A stretch of 37,288 nucleotides of DNA, taken from NCBI GenBank assembly GCA_019233055.1, contig JAFAMV010000043.1:1-37288 (forward strand), written 5' to 3'. Positions 25,062-34,430 of this stretch are shown here, in pieces; within the stretch, counting starts at the first letter, position 1, and every line of letters starts with the position of its first letter. This stretch comes from Curvibacter sp. (GTDB lineage: Bacteria; Pseudomonadota; Gammaproteobacteria; Burkholderiales; Burkholderiaceae_C). The notes below the pieces were generated by a model. That model was not told the DNA's origin and did not search any database. It saw nothing but the letters and a program-made list of their open reading frames with translations. Both the position numbers and the translations under genes were made by a program.

Positions 25062-26243
25062 TCAGAACGAGAAGCGCATGCCGAAGTCGTAGCCGTTGGA
25101 GCTGCCGTTGGCGTTGGCGGCGCCGCCCACCGCGCCCAGCGAACCCGAGCTGTACGAGGCCGCGGTGATCGAGGCGCCGCCCGAGTTGTTCACATGGGCG
25201 AAGGTGGCATAGAGCGCGGTGCGCTTGGACAGGTTGTAGACCACGCCCAGGGACAGCTTCTGCGTCTTCTCGCTGCCCAGGGTCGCCTGGCCCAGCGCTG
25301 CCAGCAGGTTGGCCGGGCCGACCGGGGCGTTCAGGCCCAGCGACCAGGTCTTGGTGGTCTGGTTGTTGCCGGCGGTGACCACGTCCGACAGCTTCTGCTG
25401 CGCCAGCAGGCCCATGACCTTCACATCACCGAACTTGTAGGAGCCGGCGAGGCTGGTGTCGGTGAACTTGCCGGCAGGGGGTTGGCTGGCGCCGGTGCTG
25501 CCGGTGCCGAACAGACCGTTCGAGCCGGGGCTCTGGGTCAGGGCGGCGAAGCTGGTCTGCGAGTACGCCACCGCCACGTCGAGCGGGCCCTGGGCATAGC
25601 CGAGGCGGCCCGAGGCGAAACGGCCGTTGTCCGAGGTGTTCACCCCATTGGTGGTGGCGTTGTTGGGTTGGTTGCCGAACGCCGCCATGGCCTGACCGTA
25701 GACGCCGCCCAGTTGCGCCGGCAGGAAATAGCCGATCGAGTTGGAGGCCCGCACAAAGGTGTTGGTGCCGGCGTTGCCGGTGTAGATCGGCAGGATGGTG
25801 CCGACGCCGGCGGCGCCGAAGGGGTCGGCGTTGAGGTAGTTCTGCCAGGAGGGGGTGGTGTCGCGACCGAGGCGGACTTCGCCAAAGCTGCCCAGCAGGC
25901 TGACGGTCGAGCGGCGGTTGAAGGTCAGGCCGCCGGCCGCGTAGTTGTTGGTCTGGTTGGTCGAGGTGGTGCCGCTGCTGCCGATGCCGCTCGAGGGGTT
26001 GAGCGCGGCCTCGAGCCAGAAGCTGGCCGCCAGGCCGCCACCGAGGTCTTCCACGCCACGGAAGCCCAGGCGGCTGGCGCTGTTGCCCGAGGGCGAGAGG
26101 CCGGAGATGCTGCCGGCATTGGTCTTGACGCTCTCATAGGCCAGGTCGACCACGCCGAACAGCGTGGCCGAAGACTGGGCCATGCTGGCGCCGCAGGCGC
26201 TCAGCACGGCCAGGCCGATCAGGGTTTGCTTCTTGGAAATCAT
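25062..26243 (-). CDS. General outer-membrane porin (Gram-negative porin family)
   Basis: Outer-membrane trimeric beta-barrel porin of 393 residues. A signal peptide (MISKKQTLIGLAVLSACGASMAQ) is followed by the Burkholderiales porin start SSATLFGVVDLAYESVK. Typical segments are NSASRLGFRGVEDLGGGLAASFWLE and FNRRSTVSLLGSFGEVRLGRD, and the chain ends in Phe (GYDFGMRFSF), the beta-barrel assembly signal. The start at 26243 is set by the signal peptide and a GGAG site. It is a single gene with its own terminator. Its place between the polygalacturonase and the galacturonate operon suggests it may let oligo- or monogalacturonate through, but porins of this type are often unspecific. Confidence 0.94.
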   Translation of the reverse strand: MISKKQTLIGLAVLSACGASMAQSSATLFGVVDLAYESVKTNAGSISGLSPSGNSASRLGFRGVEDLGGGLAASFWLEAALNPSSGIGSSGTTSTNQTNNYAAGGLTFNRRSTVSLLGSFGEVRLGRDTTPSWQNYLNADPFGAAGVGTILPIYTGNAGTNTFVRASNSIGYFLPAQLGGVYGQAMAAFGNQPNNATTNGVNTSDNGRFASGRLGYAQGPLDVAVAYSQTSFAALTQSPGSNGLFGTGSTGASQPPAGKFTDTSLAGSYKFGDVKVMGLLAQQKLSDVVTAGNNQTTKTWSLGLNAPVGPANLLAALGQATLGSEKTQKLSLGVVYNLSKRTALYATFAHVNNSGGASITAASYSSGSLGAVGGAANANGSSNGYDFGMRFSF

Positions 26244-26298
26244 CAGGTTTCTCCAGTGGTTGAAAGAGGCGGATGGAAACAGGACCCGGTGCCGTGTC

Positions 26299-26315
26299 GG
26301 GGCAAGCCTTGCCCC
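26299..26315. promoter_or_regulatory. Palindrome upstream of the porin gene
   Basis: GGGGCAAG-C-CTTGCCCC, perfect 8-bp arms around one base. It may be a regulator site or, in the porin leader, a hairpin. Nothing similar is seen near other genes here. Confidence 0.35.
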
Positions 26316-26437
26316 TGGCACTCAAGCCATGGCATCGGGCCGGGGATGGCGCCCTTGACAGGGCGAGCGTGGCCCCGGGCCTTCAGCAAGGCCGCATGGG
26401 CGGGGGTGTCGGAGGGGGCGGCTCAGGGGCCGCGGGG

Positions 26438-26453
26438 GCGCCGGCTTCGGCGC
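26438..26453 (-). terminator. Possible terminator hairpin after the galactarate operon
   Basis: GCGCCG / CGGCGC stem with a 4-nt loop, about 117 nt after the dehydratase stop codon. No T-run follows on the minus strand, so an intrinsic terminator is doubtful. Confidence 0.25.
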
Positions 26454-26471
26454 ACGCCCGGGCGCGCAGGC

Positions 26472-26507
26472 CTAGCTGGGCGGGGGGAGGGTGGGGCGCT
26501 GGGGCAT
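26472..26507 (-). other. Orphan ribosome site and 11-codon frame after galactarate dehydratase
   Basis: CACAGGAGACACCC then ATG: a near-perfect Shine-Dalgarno sequence and start, opening a frame of only 11 codons (MPQRPTLPPPS). The leader closely matches that of the three binding-protein genes in this window (AGGAGACA before ATG). It may be the remnant of a lost downstream gene or a real short leader peptide. Confidence 0.35.
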
Positions 26508-26569
26508 GGGTGTCTCCTGTGGATCGTTCTTCTGGGTTCTTCGGGGGCTTTCCGGAGGGGCGTGTCCGC

Positions 26570-28147
26570 TCAGGTCACCGGCGCCGGATTGAACAGCACC
26601 AGGGCGTTGTGCAGCTTCCATTGCTCGGCCCAGGTCTTCTTGCGGCCGCTGGCCACATCGAGCATGAACTCGAAGAGCTGGCGGCCCACCTCCTCGATGC
26701 TGGCGTCGCCGGTGGCGATGGTGCCGGCATCGATGTCCATGAGGTCGTGCCAGCGCCGCGCCAGGTCGCTGCGTGTGGCCACCTTGACCACCGGCACCTC
26801 GGCCAGGCCATAGGGCGTGCCGCGGCCGGTGGTGAACACGTGCAGGTTGACGCCGGCCGCCAGTTGCAGGGTGCCGCAGATGAAGTCGCTGGCCGGGGTG
26901 GCGGCGTAGATCAGGCCCTTGCGCTGCACCTTCTCGCCGGGCGAGAGCACGCCGTCGATGGCGTAGCTGCCCGACTTCACGATCGAGCCCATGGCCTTCT
27001 CGACGATGTTCGACAGACCGCCTTTCTTGTTGCCCGGCGTGGTGTTGGCGCTGCGGTCGACACGGCCTTTTTCGAGGTAGCGGTCGTACCAGTCCATCTC
27101 GCGTACCATGGCCTGGGCGACCTCGGGGCTGGCGGCCCGGGCGGTGAGCTGGTCGATGCCGTCGCGCACCTCGGTGACCTCGGAGAACAGCACCGTGGCG
27201 CCGGCCTCGATCAGCAGGTCGGTGGCGTGACCCACCGCCGGGTTGGCGGTCAGGCCCGAGAAGGCATCGCTGCCGCCGCACTGCACCCCCACCACGAGTT
27301 CGGAGGCGGGGACGGTCTCGCGGCGGCGGCGGTCGAGGCGCTGCAGATGCGATTCGGCCTGGCGCAGGATGCTGTCGATCATGGACATGAAGCCCACATG
27401 GGCCGCGTCCTGCAGGCAGACGGTGTCCAGGCCGGGCAGCGTGTCCACGCCGGCATGTTCATCACGGATCGGGATGCTGCCGGGCGGCAGCAGGCGTTCA
27501 GGCTGCAGCTTCTCGCAGCCCAGGCTGACCACCATCACCTCGCCGCCGAAGTTCGGGTTCAGGCTGATGTTGCGCAGGGTGCGGATGGGGATCACCGCGT
27601 CAGGGGCGTCAATCGCGACGCCGCAGCCATAGGTGTGTTCCAGGCCCACCACATCGTCGACGTTCGGGTAGCGCGGCAGCAGTTCGGTCTTGATGCGTTG
27701 CACCGCGTGCGCCACCACCCCGGCCACGCATTGCACCGTGGTGGTGATGGCCAGGATGTTGCGTGTGCCCACCGAGCCGTCGGCATTGCGGTAGCCCTCG
27801 AAGGTGTGGACCTCGCGGGCGGGCGGCGCCTGGCGCGCCAGGGTGCCGATGGGAAGCTGGTCCAGGGCCGGTGGCGTGGGCATCCTGAGGACACGCTCGT
27901 TGACCCAGCTGCCACGGACCAGGGGCTGGCTGGCGTAGCCGATGACCACGTTGTAGCGGCGCACCGGCTCGCCTTCGGCGAGGTCCTGCAGGGCGACCTT
28001 GTGCCCCTGGGGGATCGCCTCGATCAGGCTGAAGCCCTGGGGCAGCAGGCTGCCCTTGGGCAGGCCGCCGTCATTGACGACGATGGCCACGTTGTCCTCG
28101 GGATGGACCTGGATGACGCGGGGTGTGGAGGGGGCGGAATCGGACAT
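26570..28147 (-). CDS. garD: Galactarate dehydratase
   Basis: Enzyme of 525 residues (E. coli GarD has 523) that removes water from galactarate to give 5-keto-4-deoxy-glucarate. An N-terminal SAF-like domain (about 10-90) is followed by a UxaA/GarD core: [37 protein letters not shown] and [21 protein letters not shown]. The last, with the '[11 protein letters not shown]' form, fits galactarate dehydratase better than altronate dehydratase. It is the last gene of the six-gene uronate operon, 26 bp after the TRAP permease. Its substrate is exactly the product expected from uronate dehydrogenase plus the SMP-30 lactonase upstream. The next two pathway enzymes, to 2-oxoglutarate, are not in the window. 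Confidence 0.92.
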   Translation of the reverse strand: MSDSAPSTPRVIQVHPEDNVAIVVNDGGLPKGSLLPQGFSLIEAIPQGHKVALQDLAEGEPVRRYNVVIGYASQPLVRGSWVNERVLRMPTPPALDQLPIGTLARQAPPAREVHTFEGYRNADGSVGTRNILAITTTVQCVAGVVAHAVQRIKTELLPRYPNVDDVVGLEHTYGCGVAIDAPDAVIPIRTLRNISLNPNFGGEVMVVSLGCEKLQPERLLPPGSIPIRDEHAGVDTLPGLDTVCLQDAAHVGFMSMIDSILRQAESHLQRLDRRRRETVPASELVVGVQCGGSDAFSGLTANPAVGHATDLLIEAGATVLFSEVTEVRDGIDQLTARAASPEVAQAMVREMDWYDRYLEKGRVDRSANTTPGNKKGGLSNIVEKAMGSIVKSGSYAIDGVLSPGEKVQRKGLIYAATPASDFICGTLQLAAGVNLHVFTTGRGTPYGLAEVPVVKVATRSDLARRWHDLMDIDAGTIATGDASIEEVGRQLFEFMLDVASGRKKTWAEQWKLHNALVLFNPAPVT

Positions 28148-28173
28148 GGTCGTCTCTGCTGTTCAGGCTTGAT

Positions 28174-29526
28174 TCAGAACACCGGGTGGCCGGTGATCAG
28201 TGTGGGCAGCCAGGTCGAGAAGGCCGGCACATAGGTCACCAGGTTGATCGCCACCCAGATGGCCAGGTAGTAGGGCCAGGCCGTCTTGGTGGCCTGGTCG
28301 ATGGAGATCTCGCCGATGGCGCAGCCGACGAATTGCACCGTGCCCACCGGCGGGTGGACCAGGCCCAGCGCGCAGTTGAGCAGCAGCATCATGCCGAACT
28401 GCACCGGGCCCACGCCCATCTGGATGGCCAGCGGCAGGAACAGCGGGGTGGTGATCAGGATGTGGGCCGCCATGTCGAGGAAGATGCCCAGGAAGATCTG
28501 GATCAGGTTGATGTAGAGCAGCATCAGCCAGGGCGTCTGGGTGGCGCTGAGCAGCGCGTGCTCGATGGCGTCGGGGATCTCCAGATTGGCCATCTGCCAG
28601 CGCAACATGTTGGACACGCCGATCAGCAGCAGGATCACGCCCGTGGTCTTCGATGCCTTGCCCAGTGCCTTCATGAGGTTCTTGCGGCTCAGGCTGCGGT
28701 AGACCACGGTGGTCAGCAGCAGCGAGTAGGTCACCGCGATGGCCGCCGCCTCGGTGGCCGTGGTGACGCCGCCCATGACGCAGCCCAGGATCACCGCGAT
28801 CACCAGCAGGCCCGGCACCGCGGCCACGAAGGTGCGCAGCACGGCGCCCCAGCCCGGGAAGCGCTCGACCATCGAGCTGCCGTCCTCGCGTTTCGGAAAG
28901 CCCTTCTGGCGGGCCTGCCAGTAGGCGGCGGCCAGCATGCAGACCATGATCCAGAAGACCGGGATCAGGCCGGCGAACATCAGGTCGCCGATCGACACGC
29001 CCTTGATCACATGCTCACCGATCATGCCGGTGGCGGCCTGGGCGGCGAAGGCATAGATGATCATGTTGTGCGAGGTCGGCATCAGCGCGCCGGTCAGCGA
29101 GGCGTGGGTGGTGACGTTGACCGCGTAATCGGCGCTGTAGCCCTCGCGCTTCATGATCGGGATCATCACCCCGCCCATGGCCGAGGTGTCGGCCACCGGC
29201 GAGCCCGAGACGCCGCCGAACAGGGTGCTGGCCATCACATTGGCCAGGCCCAGGCCACCGCGCATGTGGCCGACCAGGCTGCGGGCGAAGTTCAGGATCT
29301 TGTCGGCGATGCCGCCATGCAGCATGAGTTCGCCCGAGAAGATGAAGAAGGGGATCGCCAGGAAGGAAAACACATTCATGCCCGACACCATCATCTGGAT
29401 GGCGGTGGCGATCGGCAGGCCTTCGACGAAGAAGGTGGCGATGCAGCTCAGTCCGATGGCATAGGCCACCGGCACGCCGAGCACGAGGAAGAGCACGAAG
29501 CTCAGGCAAAGGACGGCAAGTTCCAT
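28174..29526 (-). CDS. dctM: TRAP transporter large permease (DctM family)
   Basis: Inner-membrane protein of 450 residues with about twelve membrane segments, the ion-coupled translocating subunit of a TRAP uptake system. Typical segments are IPFFIFSGELMLHGGIADKI, FGGVSGSPVADTSAMGGVMIP and LGLVHPPVGTVQFVGC. It starts 2 bp after the small-permease stop codon. Its position among uronate genes makes galacturonate or glucuronate (or galactarate) the likely substrate. Confidence 0.94.
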   Translation of the reverse strand: MELAVLCLSFVLFLVLGVPVAYAIGLSCIATFFVEGLPIATAIQMMVSGMNVFSFLAIPFFIFSGELMLHGGIADKILNFARSLVGHMRGGLGLANVMASTLFGGVSGSPVADTSAMGGVMIPIMKREGYSADYAVNVTTHASLTGALMPTSHNMIIYAFAAQAATGMIGEHVIKGVSIGDLMFAGLIPVFWIMVCMLAAAYWQARQKGFPKREDGSSMVERFPGWGAVLRTFVAAVPGLLVIAVILGCVMGGVTTATEAAAIAVTYSLLLTTVVYRSLSRKNLMKALGKASKTTGVILLLIGVSNMLRWQMANLEIPDAIEHALLSATQTPWLMLLYINLIQIFLGIFLDMAAHILITTPLFLPLAIQMGVGPVQFGMMLLLNCALGLVHPPVGTVQFVGCAIGEISIDQATKTAWPYYLAIWVAINLVTYVPAFSTWLPTLITGHPVF

Positions 29527-29528
29527 GG

Positions 29529-30011
29529 TCAGCTCTTGTGGGCCCGCAAGACCAGGCCCAGCAGGTGTTCGATGGCAAAGACAAAGATAAGGATCGCCGC
29601 GATCATCAGCGGCAGGTAGCGCCAGGCCTCGGAGATGCCCAGCGTGGGAATGCTGTCGTGCAGGGTCGAGCTGGCCATGTCGTAGCTGCCCACCGCCAGG
29701 ATGGTGGTGAACACCAGGGTCAGCAGGTCGACCACGGCGCTGGTCAGGGTGCGCAACAGCGGCGGCAGCACCTTCACCAGCGAGTCCAGCCCGATGTGGC
29801 CGCCGTCGCGGGCACCGGCGGCGGCACCGAACATGGCCACCGAGATGACCAGGATCAGGGCCACCTGCTCGACATAGGGCGGCGCGTCGTTGAACACATA
29901 GCGGCAGACCACGCCGTACAGGACCACCAGCCCGAGGCCGGCCAGGGCCAGTCGGGCCAGATGCAGCACCGAGGTGGACAGCGCTGCGCAAAGTGCAGAG
30001 AAATGCTTCAT
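29529..30011 (-). CDS. dctQ: TRAP transporter small permease (DctQ family)
   Basis: Inner-membrane protein of 160 residues with four predicted membrane segments; it pairs with the large permease. The family pattern VCRYVFNDAPPYVEQVALILVI and the later SEAWRYLPLMIAAIL segment are recognisable. I chose the ATG at 30011; a GTG nine codons earlier (30038) falls inside the strong hairpin that follows dctP and is unlikely to be used. No clear ribosome site is visible, which fits low-level translation of the membrane subunits relative to the binding protein. Confidence 0.9.
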   Translation of the reverse strand: MKHFSALCAALSTSVLHLARLALAGLGLVVLYGVVCRYVFNDAPPYVEQVALILVISVAMFGAAAGARDGGHIGLDSLVKVLPPLLRTLTSAVVDLLTLVFTTILAVGSYDMASSTLHDSIPTLGISEAWRYLPLMIAAILIFVFAIEHLLGLVLRAHKS

Positions 30012-30022
30012 GGTGGGCAGGG

Positions 30023-30042
30023 CCGGGTGCGCTGGCACCCGG
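30023..30042 (-). other. Intercistronic hairpin between dctP and dctQ
   Basis: Perfect 8-bp stem CCGGGTGC / GCACCCGG with a 4-nt loop, 6 nt after the dctP stop codon and 11 nt before dctQ. No T-run follows. It probably protects the dctP message end or partly stops transcription, keeping the binding protein in excess. Confidence 0.65.
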
Positions 30043-30048
30043 CGTCCA

Positions 30049-31982
<1,934 letters not shown>

Positions 31983-31987
31983 GGGGA

Positions 31988-32800
31988 TCAGTCCTCGAAG
32001 GGGCCGGCGGCGCAGAAGTTGCCGCCCTGGTAGACAGCGGCCGGTGCGTCGGCGGGCGGGCGCGGCAGGGCATCGATGCGTGCCTGGAAAGCCTGCGAGC
32101 TGTCCCGGGGCTGGAAGCCGATCCGGGCGCCGGCGCCCGCATCCCACCAGGCGCCGGGGTTGTCCGACACGCCATAGACCACCGCGTGGCCGACCTCCGG
32201 GGCGAACAGGGCGCAGCGCACCAGTTCGGTCAGGTCGCCGTAGCTCAGCCAGGTGTGCAGCATGCGGTGGTCGCGCGGCTCGGGGAAGGAGGAGCCGATG
32301 CGGATGCACACCGTCTCGATGCCGTAGCGGTCGAAGTAGAAGCGGCTCAGGTCTTCGCCGAAGGCCTTGGACAGGCCGTAGTAGCCATCCGGTCGATGCG
32401 GCGCCTGGTGGTCCAGGAACTCGGTCTGGCGATAGAAGCCGATGACGTGGTTGGAGCTGGCGAACACCACCCGCTTCACGCCATGGCGGCGGGCCGCCTC
32501 ATAGAGGTGGAAGACACCGCGGATATTGGCCTCCAGGATCTCTTCGAACGGGCGTTCCACCGAGATGCCGCCGAGGTGCACGATGGCGTCGCAGCCTGCG
32601 ACCAGCGCGTCGACGGCCTGCTTGTCTGACAAGTCGCAGACCTGGACCTCTTCTTCGGGGCCGCAGGCCGGTGCCATGTCGGCCCGGTCGGACAGGCGCA
32701 GCGTCCGGGCAAAAGGCTTCAGGTGCTCGCGCAGTACCCGGCCCAGGCCGCCGGCGGCTCCGGTGAGCAGCAGGCGTTGTTTGGTTTGTCTCTCTGTCAT
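31988..32800 (-). CDS. udh: Uronate dehydrogenase
   Basis: NAD-dependent enzyme of 270 residues, extended SDR type, that oxidises galacturonate or glucuronate to the aldaro-1,5- (or 1,4-) lactone. The cofactor loop is TGAAGGLG (13-20) and the catalytic pair is Y141 and K145 in RPDGYYGLSKAFGE, nearly the same as in the Agrobacterium enzyme as I recall it. FASSNHVIGFY is also typical. The ATG at 32800 was chosen over a GTG two codons upstream; neither has a good ribosome site. It is the first gene of the uronate operon, divergent from the GntR regulator and 26 bp from the palindromic operator. Confidence 0.93.
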   Translation of the reverse strand: MTERQTKQRLLLTGAAGGLGRVLREHLKPFARTLRLSDRADMAPACGPEEEVQVCDLSDKQAVDALVAGCDAIVHLGGISVERPFEEILEANIRGVFHLYEAARRHGVKRVVFASSNHVIGFYRQTEFLDHQAPHRPDGYYGLSKAFGEDLSRFYFDRYGIETVCIRIGSSFPEPRDHRMLHTWLSYGDLTELVRCALFAPEVGHAVVYGVSDNPGAWWDAGAGARIGFQPRDSSQAFQARIDALPRPPADAPAAVYQGGNFCAAGPFED

Positions 32801-32826
32801 GGCCACGCTTTGGAAGGTTTGTCATC

Positions 32827-32841
32827 GGTTGTCGTACAACC
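32827..32841. promoter_or_regulatory. Palindromic operator between udh and the GntR regulator gene
   Basis: GGTTGT-CGT-ACAACC, perfect 6-bp arms, containing TTGT-N3-ACAA, the shape of FadR-subfamily GntR operators. It overlaps the -35 of the regulator promoter and lies 26 bp before udh, so it could serve both autoregulation and control of the uronate operon. Confidence 0.7.
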
Positions 32842-32858
32842 ATGGTGGCGATTATGAT
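32829..32858 (+). promoter_or_regulatory. Promoter of the GntR regulator gene
   Basis: TTGTCG (-35, 4 of 6) and TATGAT (-10, 5 of 6), 18 bp apart. The expected start of transcription falls at or next to the ATG (32865), and no ribosome site is present, so a leaderless message is likely. The palindrome covers the -35. Confidence 0.5.
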
Positions 32859-32864
32859 CAAGCC

Positions 32865-33677
32865 ATGACAAAGCTGTCAACAGTGATTCCCTCGGGCCCT
32901 GAAACTGCGGCCGCCGCGCCGGCTTCGGGGGCGTTGCCGGCGGCGCCGGCACGACGTCGGCCGCGCAGCCTCGCGCATGAGCTGGTGGAGGATTTCAATG
33001 CCCGGATCCAGTCCCAGGTGCTGCGTCCGGGCGACAAGCTGCCCACCGAATCCGAGATCATGCGGGCCTTCGGTGTGAGTCGCACGGTGGTCCGGGAGGC
33101 CCTGTCGCGGCTGCAGGCGGCAGGCCTGGTCGAGACCCATCACGGCATCGGCACCTTCGTGCTGGAGGCGCGCTCGACGGGCATGTTGAGTGTCCATCCC
33201 GCCGATCTGGCCGGCCCGGTGGATGTGCTGGCCGTGCTGGAGCTGCGCATCAGCCTCGAGACCGAATCGGCCGGCCTCGCCGCAGCCCGGCGCAGCGAGG
33301 CGCAGTTGCAGGCGATGCGCGAGGCGCTGCAGGAGTTCGCCGACCATGTCGAGGTGGCAGGCGGCACGGTGTCGCCGGACTTCCGGTTCCATCTGGAGAT
33401 CGCCCAGGCCACCGGCAACCGCTATTTCGTCGACATCATGTCGCACCTGGGGCCCACCATCATCCCGCGCACCCGGATCTCGTCGGCCATGCGGGTGGCG
33501 CCCGAGCTGCGGGTCCAGCATCTGCAGAAGGTGCACCGCGAGCATGAGGAGATCTTCGACGCCATTGCCCGCCAGGACGCCGAGTCGGCCCGGGCGGCGA
33601 TGCGCATCCACCTGACCAACAGCCGTGAGCGGCTGCGCCGGGCCCAGGCGGCGGCCGAAGAGGGCGGTGGGGTGTGA
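32865..33677 (+). CDS. GntR-family (FadR subfamily) regulator of the uronate operon
   Basis: Regulator of 270 residues. After about 30 low-complexity Ala/Pro residues comes a winged helix (about 34-100: LAHELVEDFNARIQSQVLRPGD, then PTESEIMRAFGVSRTVVREALSRL and HHGIGTFV). The C-terminal all-helical FCD domain carries likely metal and ligand residues: FHLEIAQATGN, HREHEEIFDAI and MRIHLTNSRERL. It is divergent from udh with a TTGT-N3-ACAA palindrome between them, and a larger palindrome follows the gene. It most likely represses the uronate genes until an intermediate such as galacturonate or galactarate binds. Confidence 0.93.
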   Translation: MTKLSTVIPSGPETAAAAPASGALPAAPARRRPRSLAHELVEDFNARIQSQVLRPGDKLPTESEIMRAFGVSRTVVREALSRLQAAGLVETHHGIGTFVLEARSTGMLSVHPADLAGPVDVLAVLELRISLETESAGLAAARRSEAQLQAMREALQEFADHVEVAGGTVSPDFRFHLEIAQATGNRYFVDIMSHLGPTIIPRTRISSAMRVAPELRVQHLQKVHREHEEIFDAIARQDAESARAAMRIHLTNSRERLRRAQAAAEEGGGV

Positions 33678-33687
33678 GTGGGTTTTT

Positions 33688-33715
33688 CGATGTTGTATGA
33701 CGACATACAACATCG
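33688..33715. promoter_or_regulatory. Perfect 12-bp inverted repeat behind the GntR regulator gene
   Basis: CGATGTTGTATG - ACGA - CATACAACATCG. It starts 11 nt after the regulator stop codon and is preceded, not followed, by a T-run, so it is not a rightward intrinsic terminator. The arms contain GTTGT and ACAAC, the same half-sites as the operator in front of the gene. A second binding site for the GntR protein is the favoured reading; an mRNA 3' hairpin is the alternative. Confidence 0.55.
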
Positions 33716-33974
33716 CGGCGTGAAACAGACAGGGGCCAGAAGGCGCCGTGCCGGGCAGGCGGGCGGTGCCCCTTCGTGCCAGAACCGGCGCAGGCCGGAG
33801 CCCTGGCTTGGATTCAGGCGTGCGCCGCACAGGGCGCTGGTGCGGGGCCTGCCCTGGGGGCGGGTTCATCGACCGTGCGTCCCTTGGTTTCTGGGGCTTG
33901 TCGGTCCTTGATTGCACTGGTAAGGTTTTGTGGAATGGCTCGCCCATTTCTGGGCCACAGCAGGAGCATCCACC
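33716..33974. other. Intergenic region before the ComFB-family gene
   Basis: About 260 bp without a convincing gene. The left 190 bp show nothing recognisable. The right part holds a promoter candidate at 33908-33936. Confidence 0.5.
33908..33936 (+). promoter_or_regulatory. Candidate promoter of the ComFB-family gene
   Basis: TTGATT (-35, 4 of 6) and TGGAAT (-10, 4 of 6) with a 17-bp spacer. It would give a leader of about 32 nt that includes the AGGAG ribosome site. Confidence 0.45.
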
Positions 33975-34265
33975 ATGGTCACCGATTTCGAACAGATCCA
34001 TAACTTCTACGAGCGCCTGGTGTTCGAGGAAGTCAGTCAACGCTCCAATTCGCACCCGGATTTCACCCACGACATGCTGGCCGATGTGGCCTGCGTGGCA
34101 CTGAACCGCTTGCCGGCGCGCTATGTGCGCCACGATGTCGACCTGATGTTCTACCTGACCGAGAAGGAGCGTCACGGCATCGAGAAGGCCATGGACGATG
34201 CCCTGGCCTTCGGCTTCCGCTTCGTCGCCGAACGGGCGGCCAAGCGCAGCCATCCGCCGGCCTGA
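33975..34265 (+). CDS. ComFB-family small protein, possible cyclic-dinucleotide receptor
   Basis: Cytoplasmic protein of 96 residues, nearly the full length of the late-competence ComFB family. Recognisable segments are FYERLVFEEV, DMLADVACVALNRLPARYVRHDVDLMFYL and the helical C-terminus. Family members were recently described as cyclic-dinucleotide-binding proteins (CdgR/ComFB) affecting motility or competence; whether this one binds is not shown. AGGAG stands 9 nt before ATG; a longer in-frame start at 33930 lacks such a site. It stands alone between the uronate regulator and the second LIV operon. Confidence 0.88.
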   Translation: MVTDFEQIHNFYERLVFEEVSQRSNSHPDFTHDMLADVACVALNRLPARYVRHDVDLMFYLTEKERHGIEKAMDDALAFGFRFVAERAAKRSHPPA

Positions 34266-34302
34266 GCGCAGGCATCGCCGGCGCCGGGCCGTCGGCCTGC
34301 GC
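34266..34302 (+). terminator. Possible terminator after the ComFB-family gene
   Basis: GCGCAGGC / GCCTGCGC, perfect 8-bp arms around a 21-nt GC-rich loop that can fold further, starting right after the stop codon. No T-run follows. Confidence 0.35.
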
Positions 34303-34430
34303 CGTGGGGCCGGAACCGGCTTCTGCGGCCCTTGCGCGGCTGCGGGCCTGAAATCCGTCTGCATGCTAGAGTCCGCGCGGCGGCTGGCTGCGTGGGCCCA
34401 TTCCCCCCAATCAAAACTCAGGAGACAGAC

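Larger units (their letters stand above)
26244..26569. other. Intergenic region between galactarate dehydratase and porin
   Basis: No normal-sized gene is seen in these 326 bp. On the right a strong ribosome site with an ATG opens an 11-codon frame (26472-26507). In the middle is a GC hairpin (26438-26453) that may end the galactarate operon. On the left, 56 bp before the porin ATG, is a perfect palindrome (26299-26315). No convincing sigma-70 promoter for the porin was found. Confidence 0.5.

Noticed and set aside
26280..26345. Sigma-54 promoter upstream of the porin (GG/GC spacing near the palindrome)
   Set aside because: Only a few positions of the -24/-12 consensus match on either strand.
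33688..33715. Rightward intrinsic terminator of the GntR regulator gene
   Set aside because: The T-run is before the stem, not after it; on the other strand an A-run follows. An operator or mRNA hairpin fits better.
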